From Agromyces mangrovi (GTDB taxonomy: Bacteria > Actinomycetota > Actinomycetes > Actinomycetales > Microbacteriaceae), in NCBI RefSeq assembly GCF_030296695.1, contig NZ_AP027737.1:2914001-2978000 (forward strand): a DNA stretch of 64,000 bases, in the 5' to 3' direction. Under the pieces are notes generated by a model. The model made no database searches, was not told the DNA's origin, and saw only the letters and a list, made by a program, of their open reading frames with translations. The translations under genes and the position numbers were made by a program. This document shows positions 34,571 to 45,381 of the stretch, piece by piece; positions within the stretch are counted from its first letter, which is position 1; each line of letters begins with the position of its first letter.

Positions 34571-36672
34571 GTGACCAACGCAACCGACCACGCCTCGGGC
34601 GTGGCCAACGGCGCCCCCTGTCCGGTCTCAAGGTCGCGGAGCTGCAGCAGCTCGCCACCGACCTCGGCATCGCGGGCGCGAACAAGCTCCGCAAGGGCGA
34701 GCTCGTCGAGGCGATCTCCGACCGCCGCGGCTCGGCCTCGGCCTCGGGTTCGGCCTCCGGCGAGGGCGCCCCGCGCCGCGCCTCCCGACGTGCGACGAGC
34801 GCCGGCACCGCCGCCGGCGCCCACGTCAACTCGGGCGACACCGGCCTCGACAGCCTCGTCCCGGCCGACGCGTCCGCGCCGGCCCCCGAGGCGGACCGGA
34901 AGCCGGCCGACGAGCGGCCCGCCGAGCAGCGGGCCGACGAGAAGCCTGCTGACGACAAGCGGACCGACGAGAAGCGGACCGACGAGAAGCGGACCGACGA
35001 GCAGTCGGCCGAGCAGCAGGCCGACCGGAAGCAGTCCGGCGAGTCGGGCGCCGAGCAGTCCGACGCCGACGACCGCTCCGGCAAGGACTCCGGCGACGGG
35101 CAGCAGCGCTCCGGCCGCAGCCGGAGCCGCAACCGTCGCAACCGCGGCGGTGGCGGCGGCGACCAGCAGGCAGCGTCCGGCGACCAGCGCGACGGCGAGT
35201 CCGGCGACGACGGCGGGCAGGCGCAGAAGAACGACGGCGGCCGCCAGAAGGGCCAGCAGGGCCAGGGCGGCAAGGGCCAGGGCAACGCCCAGCGCCAGCA
35301 GAAGCAGGACGACGCGCAGGACGACGGCGGCCGGCAGAAGGGCCAGCAGGGCCAGCAGGGCCAGGGCGGCCGCGGCGGCAACGCCGACCAGGGCGAGGGC
35401 GAGGGCGGCCGGCGCAGCCGGTACCGCGACCGCAAGCGTCGCGGCGGTGGCGGCGGCGACGAGGCCGAGCCCGAGATCCTCGACGACGACGTGCTCATCC
35501 CCGTCGCGGGCATCCTCGACGTGCTCGACAACTACGCGTTCGTGCGCACGACCGGCTACCTCCCCGGCCCGAGCGACGTGTACGTCTCGCTCGGCCAGGT
35601 GAAGAAGTACCACCTGCGCAAGGGCGACGCGGTCGTCGGCGCCATCAAGCAGCCGCGCGAGGGCGAGGGCAACAGCCGCCAGAAGTACAACGCCCTGGTG
35701 AAGGTCGACTCGATCAACGGCCAGGCACCGGATGCCTCGGGCGAGCGCGTCGACTTCCAGAAGCTGACCCCGCTCTACCCGCAGGACCGCCTGCGCCTGG
35801 AGACCGAGCCCACGAAGCTCACGCAGCGCATCATCGACCTGGTCGCGCCCATCGGCAAGGGCCAGCGCGGCCTGATCGTGGCGCCGCCGAAGGCGGGCAA
35901 GACGATCGTGCTGCAGCAGATCGCCAACGCGATCTCGCAGAACAACCCCGAGGTCCACCTCATGGTCGTGCTCGTCGACGAGCGCCCCGAGGAGGTCACC
36001 GACATGCAGCGCACGGTGAAGGGCGAGGTCATCGCCTCGACCTTTGACCGCCCCGCCGAGGACCACACGACGGTTGCCGAGCTCGCCATCGAGCGCGCGA
36101 AGCGCCTCGTCGAGCTGGGCCACGACGTCGTCGTGCTGCTCGATTCGATCACGCGCCTGGGTCGCGCGTACAACCTCGCGGCGCCGGCCTCCGGCCGCAT
36201 CCTCTCGGGTGGCGTCGACGCGAGCGCGCTGTACCCGCCGAAGCGCTTCTTCGGCGCGGCCCGCAACATCGAGAACGGCGGCTCGCTCACCATCCTCGCC
36301 ACGGCGCTCGTCGAGACCGGGTCGAAGATGGACGAGGTGATCTTCGAGGAGTTCAAGGGCACCGGCAACTCCGAGCTGCGCCTGTCGCGCCAGCTCGCCG
36401 ACAAGCGCATCTTCCCGGCGGTCGACGTGAACGCGTCGTCGACGCGCCGCGAGGAGATGCTGCTCTCGAACGACGAGGTCAAGATCACCTGGAAGCTGCG
36501 TCGTGCGCTCGCCGGGCTCGAGCCGCAGCAGGCGCTCGAGGCGGTGCTCGGCCGGCTCAAGGAGACCCAGTCGAACACCGAGTTCCTGCTGCTCATGCAG
36601 AAGTCGGCTCCGGTCGCGGGCAACGGCCACGGCGAGGCCCACCGCCACGGCCACGAGAACGACCACCGCTGA
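34571..36672 (+). CDS. rho: Transcription termination factor Rho (frameshift near 34615)
   Basis: About 700 residues after adding one C in the C5 run at 34613-34617, which joins [16 protein letters not shown] to [18 protein letters not shown], the normal Rho N-terminal helix bundle. Residues about 60-290 are a long Arg/Gly/Gln/Asp-rich insertion with internal repeats, typical of actinobacterial Rho. Then the RNA-binding OSB fold ([20 protein letters not shown]) and the ATPase core: Walker [12 protein letters not shown] near 437-447, Walker [19 protein letters not shown], and the Q/R-loops. Hexameric RNA helicase. GTG start with AAAGGA upstream. Confidence 0.94.
34957..35001 (+). repeat. 15-base tandem repeat inside rho
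   Basis: Three near-identical copies of GACGAGAAGCGGACC (protein DEKRT repeats) in the Rho insertion domain. Confidence 0.8.
35233..35380 (+). repeat. Imperfect duplicated segment inside rho
   Basis: The stretch encoding [11 protein letters not shown] occurs twice, about 91 bases apart, surrounded by GGCCAG triplet-pair runs (Gly-Gln). The low-complexity DNA is consistent with slippage-driven growth of the insertion. Confidence 0.7.
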
Positions 36673-36677
36673 CGCCG

Positions 36678-37757
36678 GTGTTCGAGTCCGTCCAGGCGCT
36701 GCGCGCCGAGCACGGCCAGCTCCAGGAGGAGCTGGCCGACCCGGCGCTGCACGCCGACCCCGCGCGCTCGCGCAAGGTCAACCGCCGCTACGCAGAGCTC
36801 AGCCGCATCGTGGCCGCGCACGATGCGTGGACCCAGGCGAACGACGACCTCGAGGCCGCCCGCGAGCTGGCCGCGGAGGACGAGGCGTTCGCCGAGGAGG
36901 TGCCGGGCCTCGAGGCGCAGCTCGCCGAGTCGCAGGAGCACCTGCGGCGACTGCTCATCCCGCGCGACCCCGACGACGGCCGCGACGTGATCATGGAGAT
37001 CAAGGGCGGCGAGGGCGGCGCCGAGAGCGCGCTGTTCGCGGCCGACCTGCTGCGCATGTACCTGCAGTACGCCGCGGCGAAGGGCTGGAAGACCGAGCTG
37101 CTCGAGTCCGACGAGTCCGACCTGGGCGGCTACAAGAACGTGCAGGTCGCCATCAAGTCGAACGCCTCCGACCCGTCGGAGGGCGTCTGGGCGCACCTGA
37201 AGTACGAGGGCGGCGTGCACCGCGTGCAGCGCGTGCCGGTCACCGAGGCGCAGGGCCGCATCCACACGTCGACCACGGGCGTGCTCGTGTTCCCCGAGGT
37301 GGACGAGCCCGAGGAGGTCGACATCAACCAGAACGACCTCAAGATCGACGTCTACCGCTCGTCGGGCCCGGGCGGGCAGTCGGTGAACACGACCGACTCG
37401 GCCGTGCGCATCACGCACCTGCCGACCGGCATCGTGGTGTCGATGCAGAACGAGAAGTCGCAGCTGCAGAACCGCGAGGCCGGGATGCGCGTGCTGCGCG
37501 CCCGCCTGCTCGCGCGCCAGCAGGAGGAGCTCGCGGCGGCCGCGTCCGACGCCCGCAAGTCGCAGATCCGCTCGATGGACCGCTCCGAGCGCATCCGCAC
37601 CTACAACTTCCCCGAGAACCGCATCGCCGATCACCGCACGGGCTACAAGGCGTACAACCTCGACCACGTCATGAACGGCGCGCTCGACCCGGTCATCGAG
37701 TCGGCCGTGCAGGCCGACGAGGAGGCCAGGCTGGCCCAGATCGGCGACGAGTCCTAG
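36678..37757 (+). CDS. prfA: Peptide chain release factor 1
   Basis: 359 residues. Reads UAA/UAG stops. The tripeptide anticodon mimic is PVT (187-189, the family has PxT), and the catalytic GGQ is at 232-234 in [18 protein letters not shown]. The GTG start is five bases after the rho stop, a usual actinobacterial pairing. Its normal partner prmC is not next to it but 1.7 kb on, past two cysteine genes. Confidence 0.95.
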   Translation: MFESVQALRAEHGQLQEELADPALHADPARSRKVNRRYAELSRIVAAHDAWTQANDDLEAARELAAEDEAFAEEVPGLEAQLAESQEHLRRLLIPRDPDDGRDVIMEIKGGEGGAESALFAADLLRMYLQYAAAKGWKTELLESDESDLGGYKNVQVAIKSNASDPSEGVWAHLKYEGGVHRVQRVPVTEAQGRIHTSTTGVLVFPEVDEPEEVDINQNDLKIDVYRSSGPGGQSVNTTDSAVRITHLPTGIVVSMQNEKSQLQNREAGMRVLRARLLARQQEELAAAASDARKSQIRSMDRSERIRTYNFPENRIADHRTGYKAYNLDHVMNGALDPVIESAVQADEEARLAQIGDES

Positions 37758-37769
37758 CCGATCCCGTCG

Positions 37770-38339
37770 TCAGTCGTGCACGCCGCGCGCCGCGTCGGCC
37801 GTAGCATCCGCCAGTGGCCGGAACTGCGCCGGGATGCCCACGACGAGCGAGTGCGGGGGAGCGTCGTGCGTCACGACCGCGTTGGCGCCGACCGTCGATC
37901 CCGCGCCGATGGTGATGTCGCCCAGCAGCTTCGCGCCGGCGCCGACGGTCACGCCGTCCTCGAGCGTCGGATGCCGCTTGGTGCCGCGTCCCGCGCCGCG
38001 CTTCGCCTTCCCGCCGAGCGTCACCCCGTGGTACAGCATGACGTCGTCGCCGAGCACGGCCGTCTCGCCGATCACGACGCCCATGCCGTGGTCGATGAAG
38101 AAGCGGCGGCCGATGGTCGCGCCGGGGTGGATCTCGATGCCGGTGAGGAAGCGGTTCAGCTGCGAGAGCACGCGTGCGAGCAGCCGGAAGCCGCGCCGCC
38201 AGAGCGCGTGCGCGACCCGGTGGCCCCAGACGGCGTGCACGCCCGAGTAGGCGAGGAAGATCTCGAACGCGCTGCGCGACGCGGGGTCGTGGGCGCGTGC
38301 GGTGGCGAGGTCCTCGCGGACACGGGAGACGAGCTTCAC
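37770..38339 (-). CDS. cysE: Serine O-acetyltransferase
   Basis: 189 residues, short EpsC/CysE type. Makes O-acetylserine for CysK. The left-handed beta-helix hexapeptide repeats are clear ([43 protein letters not shown]), with the catalytic His in IDHGMG. I chose GTG 38339 ([10 protein letters not shown]) because a TTGGAT -10 ends exactly six bases upstream; a TTG at 38351 is the longer alternative. Converges with prfA, lying only 12 bases from it. Confidence 0.92.
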   Translation of the reverse strand: MKLVSRVREDLATARAHDPASRSAFEIFLAYSGVHAVWGHRVAHALWRRGFRLLARVLSQLNRFLTGIEIHPGATIGRRFFIDHGMGVVIGETAVLGDDVMLYHGVTLGGKAKRGAGRGTKRHPTLEDGVTVGAGAKLLGDITIGAGSTVGANAVVTHDAPPHSLVVGIPAQFRPLADATADAARGVHD

Positions 38340-38345
38340 CGGCCC

Positions 38346-38351
38346 ATCCAA
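38346..38351 (-). promoter_or_regulatory. Leaderless -10 of cysE
   Basis: TTGGAT on the minus strand, six bases before GTG 38339, in the short gap after cysK. Confidence 0.35.
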
Positions 38352-38374
38352 TCAGACCGCTCCTGAGGGAACGC

Positions 38375-39316
38375 TCAGCCCTCGTCCAGCAGGCCCTCGT
38401 ACAGCACGGTCGAGAGGTAGCGCTCGCCGTAGCTGGCGAGGATCACGACGATCGTCTTGCCGGCGTTCTCCGGGCGCTTGGCGATCTCGACGGCGGCGTG
38501 CACGGTCGCGCCCGAGCTGAGCCCGCCGAGGATGCCCTCCTCCATGCCGAGCCGGCGCGCCATGGCGACGGCCTGGTCGATGTTCACGTCGAAGATCTCG
38601 TCGTAGACCTCGCGGTCGAGGATCGGCGGGATGAAGTTCGGGCCGATGCCCTGGATCTTCTGCGGCGCCGGGGACCCGCCGTTCAGGATCGGCGACTCGG
38701 CCGGCTCGACGCCGATGACCTGCACGCCCGGCTTGCGCTCCTTCAGCACCTGGCCGACGCCCGTGATGGTGCCGCCCGTGCCGATGCCCGAGACGAAGAT
38801 GTCGACGCCGCCGTCGGTGTCGTCCCAGACCTCCTCGGCGGTGGTGCGGCGGTGGATGGCCGGGTTCGCCTCGTTCTCGAACTGGCGGGCGAGCACCGCG
38901 CCCTCGATGCCGGCGGCGATCTCCTCGGACTTCTCGACCGCACCCTTCACGCCCACGGGGCCCGGGGTCAGCACGAGCTCGGCGCCGTACGCCTTCAGCA
39001 GCTGGCGCCGCTCGATGCTCATGGTCTCGGGCATCGTGAGGATGACCCGGTAGCCGCGCGCCGCGCCGACCATGGCGAGCGCGATGCCGGTGTTGCCGCT
39101 CGTCGCCTCGACGATGGTGCCGCCGGGCTGCAGCTCGCCCGACGCCTCGGCGGCGTCGACGATGGCGATGCCGAGGCGGTCCTTGACGCTCGCCGACGGG
39201 TTGTAGAACTCGAGCTTGCCGAGCACCTCGGCGGCCGCGCCGTCGGTGACCCGGTTCAGGCGCACGAGCGGGGTCTTCCCGAACGCCTCGGTGATGCTGC
39301 CGTAGACCTGTCCCAT
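38375..39316 (-). CDS. cysK: Cysteine synthase (O-acetylserine sulfhydrylase)
   Basis: 313 residues. PLP lysine K45 in [11 protein letters not shown], substrate loop [15 protein letters not shown] phosphate loop [12 protein letters not shown] and C-terminal SSGATVHAA. Makes cysteine from O-acetylserine and sulfide. Start ATG 39316 has an AGAGGA site; an upstream in-frame ATG at 39358 lies before the likely transcription start. The pair cysK-cysE is the usual actinobacterial cysteine module. Confidence 0.95.
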   Translation of the reverse strand: MGQVYGSITEAFGKTPLVRLNRVTDGAAAEVLGKLEFYNPSASVKDRLGIAIVDAAEASGELQPGGTIVEATSGNTGIALAMVGAARGYRVILTMPETMSIERRQLLKAYGAELVLTPGPVGVKGAVEKSEEIAAGIEGAVLARQFENEANPAIHRRTTAEEVWDDTDGGVDIFVSGIGTGGTITGVGQVLKERKPGVQVIGVEPAESPILNGGSPAPQKIQGIGPNFIPPILDREVYDEIFDVNIDQAVAMARRLGMEEGILGGLSSGATVHAAVEIAKRPENAGKTIVVILASYGERYLSTVLYEGLLDEG

Positions 39317-39361
39317 GGTGCCCGTCCTCTCGCTCGTGCGCGTCGTCGCGCGCCGCATCCG

Positions 39362-39367
39362 AGCATA
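39362..39367 (-). promoter_or_regulatory. -10 box of cysK
   Basis: TATGCT on the minus strand, 45 bases before the ATG at 39316; it rules out the in-frame ATG at 39358 as a start. Confidence 0.4.
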
Positions 39368-39411
39368 CGGGGGCGGCCGGTTCCCGGGCGAGTGCGTTAC
39401 ATTCGACCCTC

Positions 39412-40293
39412 GTGGATGCGACCTGGCCGAACGACGCCCGCGACCTGCGCGCGGTGCGCGACGACGTGGCGCAGCGACTGCTGCTCGCCGGCATCGCGGA
39501 TGCCGAGGTCGACGCCGACCTGCTGATCGGCCACGTGCTCGGGCTCGGCCGCGGCGAGGTGCAGGCCCGCATGGTGCTCGGCGGTGGGCTGGGCGAGGCG
39601 GATGCCGCTGCGCTGGAGTCCCTCGTCGCCCGGCGCGCGGCGCGCGAGCCGCTGCAGCACCTGACCGGCCGGGCCGCGTTCCGGTCGCTCGAGCTCGAGG
39701 TGGGCCCCGGCGTGTTCGTGCCGCGGCCCGAGACCGAGCAGGTGGCCCAGCACGCGATCGACGCGCTGCGGGCGGTCGCCGACCCGGAGCCGCGCGCGGT
39801 CGACCTCGGCACGGGCACCGGCGCGATCGCGCTCGCGATGGCCACCGAGGTGCCGCACGCGCGGGTGTGGGCCGTCGAGAAGTCCCCGGCCGCCTTCCGC
39901 TGGGCGCGCGCGAACGTGCGCCGCATCGGCGCCGCGAACCTCGAGCTCGTCTTCGGCGACCTCGCCGACGCGCTCACCCAGCTCGACGGCACCGTCTCGG
40001 TCGTCATCTCGAACCCGCCGTACATCCCCGACGACGCGCTGCCGCGCGACCCCGAGGTGCGCCTGCACGACCCCGAGGCGGCGCTCTACGGCGGTGCCGA
40101 CGGGCTCGACGTCGTGCGCGACGTCTCGCGCACGGGGCACCGACTGCTGCGCCCCGGCGGCCTGCTCGTGATCGAGCACGGCGAGCAGCAGTCCGCCGCG
40201 ATCGGGGCCCTGCTCGCCGCCGACGGCTGGCGGGCGGTCGCGCACCACCGCGACCTCACCGGGCGCGACCGCGCCACGACCGCGCTGCGCTGA
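39412..40293 (+). CDS. prmC: Release factor glutamine methyltransferase
   Basis: 293 residues. Methylates the Gln of the release factor GGQ motif. N-terminal helical domain, then SAM motif [15 protein letters not shown] (130-144) and the catalytic NPPY (201-204). The GTG start lies eight bases after a TACATT box, so the mRNA is probably nearly leaderless. Separated from prfA by the divergent cysteine genes. Confidence 0.93.
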   Translation: MDATWPNDARDLRAVRDDVAQRLLLAGIADAEVDADLLIGHVLGLGRGEVQARMVLGGGLGEADAAALESLVARRAAREPLQHLTGRAAFRSLELEVGPGVFVPRPETEQVAQHAIDALRAVADPEPRAVDLGTGTGAIALAMATEVPHARVWAVEKSPAAFRWARANVRRIGAANLELVFGDLADALTQLDGTVSVVISNPPYIPDDALPRDPEVRLHDPEAALYGGADGLDVVRDVSRTGHRLLRPGGLLVIEHGEQQSAAIGALLAADGWRAVAHHRDLTGRDRATTALR

Positions 40294-40311
40294 CCGGGGG
40301 CATCCGCCCGC

Positions 40312-40941
40312 TCAGGCCGTCGCGAACGACTCGACCGCCTCGAGCAGGTGCTCGGTGTTGTAGCCGTGGCCGATGGGGAGGAACTCGAACGCCTCGAGCC
40401 CCGCGTCGACCGCGCCGCGCACGTTCGCGCCCGAGTCGTCCACGAAGAACGCGCGCTCGGGCGGCACGCCGAAGCGGTCGCAGGCGCGCGTGTAGATGCG
40501 CCGCTCGGGCTTGCGGGCGCCGAGGGCCGCCGAGACGAGGTCGTTGCCGCCGAGGATCTCGTGCACCTCGGGCGCGAGCACGGGCAGCGCGTCGCGGAAG
40601 ATGATCGGGTTGTTCGACAGCAGCGACACGGTGCCGAGCTCCGCCGCGCGCCGCAGCACCGCGATCGACGCCGGGATGGGCGTCATCGCGGCCCGGCGGG
40701 CGTCCACCCACTGCTCGAGCGTGAGGCGGGTGCCGGTGACCTCGCCGAACGCCTCGAGGTACTCGTCGGTCGTCGCGTACTCGCCGGCCTCCGCGGCGGC
40801 CTCGTGGCCCTCGGACCACCACGACTTGGCGAGGTGGTACTCGCTCGTGCCGGTCAGGCGCGCGAGGGCGGGCAGGCGCTCGCGGAAGTCGTACGCGTAG
40901 AGCGTCTTGTCGAAGTCGAACAGGTAGAGCACCGTCGCCAC
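40312..40941 (-). CDS. HAD-family hydrolase
   Basis: 209 residues. HAD motif I FDFDKTLY with nucleophile Asp9 and acid Asp11, motif II LLSNNP, motif III Lys in GARKPERRIY and motif IV FFVDDSGANV. An alpha-helical cap lies between I and II, as in subfamily I phosphatases. Substrate unknown. The GTG at 40941 lies six bases after a GATACT box; the long frame upstream to 41388 runs through tsaC antisense and is rejected. Confidence 0.82.
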   Translation of the reverse strand: MATVLYLFDFDKTLYAYDFRERLPALARLTGTSEYHLAKSWWSEGHEAAAEAGEYATTDEYLEAFGEVTGTRLTLEQWVDARRAAMTPIPASIAVLRRAAELGTVSLLSNNPIIFRDALPVLAPEVHEILGGNDLVSAALGARKPERRIYTRACDRFGVPPERAFFVDDSGANVRGAVDAGLEAFEFLPIGHGYNTEHLLEAVESFATA

Positions 40942-40947
40942 GCGACC

Positions 40948-40953
40948 AGTATC
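40948..40953 (-). promoter_or_regulatory. Leaderless -10 of the HAD gene
   Basis: GATACT on the minus strand, six bases before GTG 40941. Confidence 0.45.
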
Positions 40954-41010
40954 CCAGCCCGGGGGCGAGCTGCGAAGGATCCCCGTCCGCTCCATTAGAC
41001 TCGTGCGGTC

Positions 41011-41793
41011 ATGACACGCATCCACGACACCTCGGTCGGCACCGGCCTGATGACCGGCATGCGGCTGGCCCGACAGGCCCTCGGCCGGGGGCAGCTCGTC
41101 GTGCTGCCGACCGACACCGTGTACGGCGTCGCCGCCGACGCGTTCGACGCGAACGCGGTGCAGCGGCTGCTCGACGCCAAGGGCCGCGACCGCACCGCCC
41201 CGCCGCCCGTGCTCATCCCCGGCATCCCCACGCTCGATGCGCTCGCCGCCGACGTGCCCGCCCCCGTGCGCGCGCTGGTGGAGGCGTTCTGGCCCGGCGG
41301 GCTGACGGTGATCCTCGAGGCGCAGCCGTCGCTCCGCTGGGACTTGGGGGAGACCCGCGGTACCGTCGCGCTCCGCATGCCCGACCACCCCATCGCGCTC
41401 GAGCTGCTCGCCGAGACCGGCCCGCTCGCGGTGTCGTCGGCGAACCTCTCGGGGCAGCCGGCCGCCACCACCGCGCAGGCGGCCGAGGAGATGCTGGGCG
41501 AGTCGGTCGAGGTGTACCTCGACGGCGGCACGTCGGGCGCCGGGTACGAGGCGGTGGGGGAGCGGCCGGGCGACCTGTCGTCGACCATCGTCGACGCGAC
41601 CGGACTGTCGCGCACCGACGGCCGGCTCCGCATCGTGCGCGCCGGGGTCATCACGCGCGAGCAGATCGCGGAGGTCGTGAGCGAGGACCTGATGGAACCG
41701 GTCGCGGTCGTCACCGCCGACGCTGAGGCACCCGCCGCGGACGCTGCTGCGACGGCCGAGGCGGATGCCGCCCCGGAGGCCGACACCGCATGA
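41011..41793 (+). CDS. tsaC: L-threonylcarbamoyladenylate synthase
   Basis: 260 residues. Makes threonylcarbamoyl-AMP for the t6A37 modification of ANN-reading tRNAs. YrdC/Sua5 domain: VVLPTDTVYGVAADAF, KGRD (nucleotide-binding), WPGGLTVIL, VALRMPDHP and VSSANLSGQPA. The last 35 residues form an Ala/Asp/Glu-rich tail. A TAGACT box lies nine bases before the ATG. Its stop overlaps the next ATG. Confidence 0.92.
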   Translation: MTRIHDTSVGTGLMTGMRLARQALGRGQLVVLPTDTVYGVAADAFDANAVQRLLDAKGRDRTAPPPVLIPGIPTLDALAADVPAPVRALVEAFWPGGLTVILEAQPSLRWDLGETRGTVALRMPDHPIALELLAETGPLAVSSANLSGQPAATTAQAAEEMLGESVEVYLDGGTSGAGYEAVGERPGDLSSTIVDATGLSRTDGRLRIVRAGVITREQIAEVVSEDLMEPVAVVTADAEAPAADAAATAEADAAPEADTA

Positions 41794-43007
41794 GGGCGTT
41801 CCTCGGGCTCGCGCTCGTCACCGCCGTGGTGACGCTCGTCCTGTCGATCGTCATCTGGAAGCTCAGCCTGCGGTACCGGCTCTACCCGAAGATCCGCGAG
41901 CGCGACGTGCACACGCGCCCCACACCGCGGCTCGGCGGCATCGCCATGTTCCTCGGAATCGTGACGGCGTTCGGCGTGGCATCCCTCGTCTCGTCCTCGA
42001 TCGCGCCGCTCGCCATCGTGTTCGCCGACCGCAGCCAGATCCTGGCGATCCTCGGCGCAGCGCTGCTGATCGTGCTGCTCGGCGTCGCCGACGACATCTG
42101 GGACCTCGACTGGCTGACCAAGCTCGCCGGCCAGTTCCTCGCGGCGGGGCTCGTCGCGTGGCAGGGCGTGTCGATCCTCTCGCTGCCGATCGGCGGCGTG
42201 ACCGTGGGGTCGTCGTGGCTCTCGGCCGCCGTCACGGTCTTCGCGATCGTGCTCGTGATGAACGCGGTCAACTTCATCGACGGGCTCGACGGCCTGGTCG
42301 CGGGCGTGGCGCTCATCGCCAACGGCACCTTCTTCGTGTACACGTACCTGCTGGTGCAGCAGACCTCGCCGACCAACTACTTCAACCTCGCCTCGCTCAT
42401 CGCCGTGCTCGTCGTCGGCGCCTGCGCCGGGTTCCTGCCGCTCAACTGGCACCCCGCCAAGCTCTTCATGGGCGACGCCGGGGCGCTGCTCATCGGCCTG
42501 CTGATGGCCACGTCGGCCATCGCCGTTACCGGTCAGATCAACCCCGGCTCGATCGGCGCCGGCGACCTCTTCCCGGCGTTCATCCCCGTGATCCTGCCGT
42601 TCGCGGTGCTCGTGATCCCGCTGCTCGACTTCACGCTCGCGGTGATCCGGCGCCTCCGCGCCGGCAAGTCGCCGTTCTCCGCCGACCGCGGGCACCTGCA
42701 CCACCGGCTCCTCGACATGGGGCACACGCACCTGCACGCCGTCCTCATCCTGTACGCGTGGACCGGCGTCGCCTCGGTCGGATTCCTGCTGAGCTTCGTG
42801 CTGCCGGCGTACACCGAACTCGACCGCGCCTGGGCGTTCGTCTTCCTCGGCGTCGGCTTCGTGGCCTGCGCGGCGCTCACGCTGGCACCGCTCACGAGAC
42901 GACGCCGCGGGGCGCTCCGCGACGACCTCGCGGGCGACGAGGAGCTCCCAGACGACGCCGAGGCGCGCGACGGTAGACTCTCGACGCACCCCACTGGAGA
43001 CCGATGA
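41790..43007 (+). CDS. WecA/MraY-type undecaprenyl-phosphate sugar-1-phosphate transferase
   Basis: 405 residues, about eleven transmembrane helices. Glycosyltransferase family 4: LGVADDIWDLDWLTKL with the DD motif, NAVNFIDGLDGLVAG, the FMGDAG loop and the HLHHRLLDMG His cluster. Most likely attaches GlcNAc-1-phosphate to the lipid carrier for a cell-wall glycan. Overlaps tsaC (ATGA), and its stop overlaps the next gene; this place upstream of atp is conserved in actinobacteria. Confidence 0.88.
   Translation: MRAFLGLALVTAVVTLVLSIVIWKLSLRYRLYPKIRERDVHTRPTPRLGGIAMFLGIVTAFGVASLVSSSIAPLAIVFADRSQILAILGAALLIVLLGVADDIWDLDWLTKLAGQFLAAGLVAWQGVSILSLPIGGVTVGSSWLSAAVTVFAIVLVMNAVNFIDGLDGLVAGVALIANGTFFVYTYLLVQQTSPTNYFNLASLIAVLVVGACAGFLPLNWHPAKLFMGDAGALLIGLLMATSAIAVTGQINPGSIGAGDLFPAFIPVILPFAVLVIPLLDFTLAVIRRLRAGKSPFSADRGHLHHRLLDMGHTHLHAVLILYAWTGVASVGFLLSFVLPAYTELDRAWAFVFLGVGFVACAALTLAPLTRRRRGALRDDLAGDEELPDDAEARDGRLSTHPTGDR
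42974..42979 (+). promoter_or_regulatory. -10 box upstream of the AtpI-like gene
   Basis: TAGACT inside the 3' end of the transferase gene, 24 bases before the ATG at 43004, which has a TGGAGA ribosome site. Confidence 0.4.
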
Positions 43008-43495
43008 ACGACGCACGCCCGCCCGCAGACCGCCCCGCCGACCGCCGGCAGCCGACCTCGGGACCCGTGCTCCGGGAGGCATTGAAGTGGGGCGGCGTGT
43101 GCGCCCTCGTGATCGCGGTCGTGGGAGGCCTGCTCGGCTGGCTCTTCGCAGGCACGGTCGGGCTGACGAGCGCGCTGCTCGGCACCGTGATCGCGATCGG
43201 GTTCATGGGCATCACCGCGGCGAGCATCCTGCTGGCCAACCGGTTCGCCGCGAGCGACCTGTTCGTCGGCGCCTTCTTCGGCATCGTGCTCGGCGGCTGG
43301 CTGCTGAAGTTCGTGCTCTTCATCGTGCTCGTGGTGCTGCTCCGCGAGCAGCCGTGGCTCGACCCCACCGTGCTCTTCCTCGCGATCGTCGCGGGCGTCA
43401 TCGCCTCGCTGGTCGTCGACGTGGTCGTCGTGCTGCGCTCGCGGGTGCCGTACGCGAGCGACGTCGAACTGCCGAAGGCGCCGACCGACGACTGA
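43004..43495 (+). CDS. AtpI-like membrane protein
   Basis: 163 residues: 30 polar residues, then four transmembrane helices (about 33-55, 57-80, 87-110, 119-142). Position directly before atpB and this topology match the poorly conserved AtpI/UncI assembly protein of F1Fo ATP synthase. No sequence motif proves it. Confidence 0.7.
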   Translation: MNDARPPADRPADRRQPTSGPVLREALKWGGVCALVIAVVGGLLGWLFAGTVGLTSALLGTVIAIGFMGITAASILLANRFAASDLFVGAFFGIVLGGWLLKFVLFIVLVVLLREQPWLDPTVLFLAIVAGVIASLVVDVVVVLRSRVPYASDVELPKAPTDD

Positions 43496-43581
43496 GGCGC
43501 CGCCCGCGGCGGATACGTGCCGCTGGAGGCATCCGATCGGACCGGAGCGTCTCGGATTCGCCCGGATCGCCGTTCTCTTGC

Positions 43582-43587
43582 TAGGAT
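43582..43587 (+). promoter_or_regulatory. -10 box of the atp operon
   Basis: TAGGAT following TTCTCTTGC. An ATG at 43589 follows it directly and would be upstream of the transcription start, so it is not the atpB start. Confidence 0.5.
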
Positions 43588-43708
43588 CATGACCGATCCC
43601 CCGGTTCTCGACGCGCCACAGGTGTGCCGAGATTCCGCTGAATGTTCGTCGACGCGAGAGCACCTGCTCGACGCCCCGAAACAGGAGATAGCGCTGCTAG
43701 TACACGCT

Positions 43709-44506
43709 GTGAACCTGCTGGTTCCGACCGCTGCCGAAGATGGCGAGTTCCACGGTCCGTCGATCGCAGAGTTCTTCCCGCCCGGGTTCCTCTTCGAGGG
43801 AACGCCATTCGAGATCAACCGCATCATGCTCGTCCGCTTCATCGCGGTCGCGGCACTGATCCTGGTCTTCTGGCTCGGCACGCGCCGCATGCGCGTCGTG
43901 CCCGGCCGCTTCCAGTCGGTCGTCGAGATGGGCCTCGACTTCGTGCGCGTCAACGTCGCGGAGGACCTGCTCGGCAAGACCGACGGTCGTCGATTCCTGC
44001 CGCTGCTCACCACCATCTTCTTCATGGTGCTGTTCATGAACCTGACGGGCATCATCCCGTTCCTGAACATCGCCGGCACATCGGTCATCGGCGTGCCCCT
44101 CGTGCTCGCGATCGTCTCGTACGTGACGTTCATCTACGCCGGCATCAAGAAGAGCCCCAAGAACTTCTTCAAGAACTCGCTCTTCCCGGCGGGCGTGCCG
44201 TGGCCGGTGTACATCATCGTCACGCCGATCGAGCTCATCTCGACCTTCGTGATCCGCCCGGTGACGCTCACCCTGCGACTGCTCATGAACATGGTCGTCG
44301 GGCACCTGCTGCTCGTGCTGTTCTTCGCCGCGACGCAGTTCTTCATCTTCACGCTCGGCGGCTGGTACACCGCACTCGGTGTCGGCACGCTCGCGTTCGG
44401 CTTCGTCTTCACGGTGTTCGAGATCCTCGTCGCCGTGCTGCAGGCCTACGTCTTCGCACTCCTCACGGCCGTCTACATCCAGCTGGCCGTCGCCGAAGAG
44501 CACTGA
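43709..44506 (+). CDS. atpB: ATP synthase subunit a
   Basis: 265 residues, five to six helices, forms the proton half-channels of Fo. The essential Arg lies in PVTLTLRLLMNMVVGH. The GTG start at 43709 gives NLLVPTAAEDGEFHGPSI, the normal N-terminus; it has no ribosome site, but a TAGTAC box ends five bases before it, so a second leaderless promoter is possible. The in-frame ATG at 43589 would add 40 residues of non-coding-like sequence and is rejected. Confidence 0.9.
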   Translation: MNLLVPTAAEDGEFHGPSIAEFFPPGFLFEGTPFEINRIMLVRFIAVAALILVFWLGTRRMRVVPGRFQSVVEMGLDFVRVNVAEDLLGKTDGRRFLPLLTTIFFMVLFMNLTGIIPFLNIAGTSVIGVPLVLAIVSYVTFIYAGIKKSPKNFFKNSLFPAGVPWPVYIIVTPIELISTFVIRPVTLTLRLLMNMVVGHLLLVLFFAATQFFIFTLGGWYTALGVGTLAFGFVFTVFEILVAVLQAYVFALLTAVYIQLAVAEEH

Positions 44507-44788
<282 letters not shown>

Positions 44789-44808
44789 TCCGTCCCGCCG
44801 GCAATTAG

Positions 44809-45378
<570 letters not shown>

Positions 45379-45381
45379 CCC

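Noticed and set aside
34459..36666. 735-codon open frame antisense to rho
   Set aside because: Low-complexity Leu/Val/Ala/Arg protein that mirrors Rho codons; GC-rich DNA keeps the opposite strand open. No family motif.
43589..43708. Upstream in-frame ATG as the atpB start
   Set aside because: It follows a -10 box by one base and would lie before the transcription start; the added residues do not look like AtpB.
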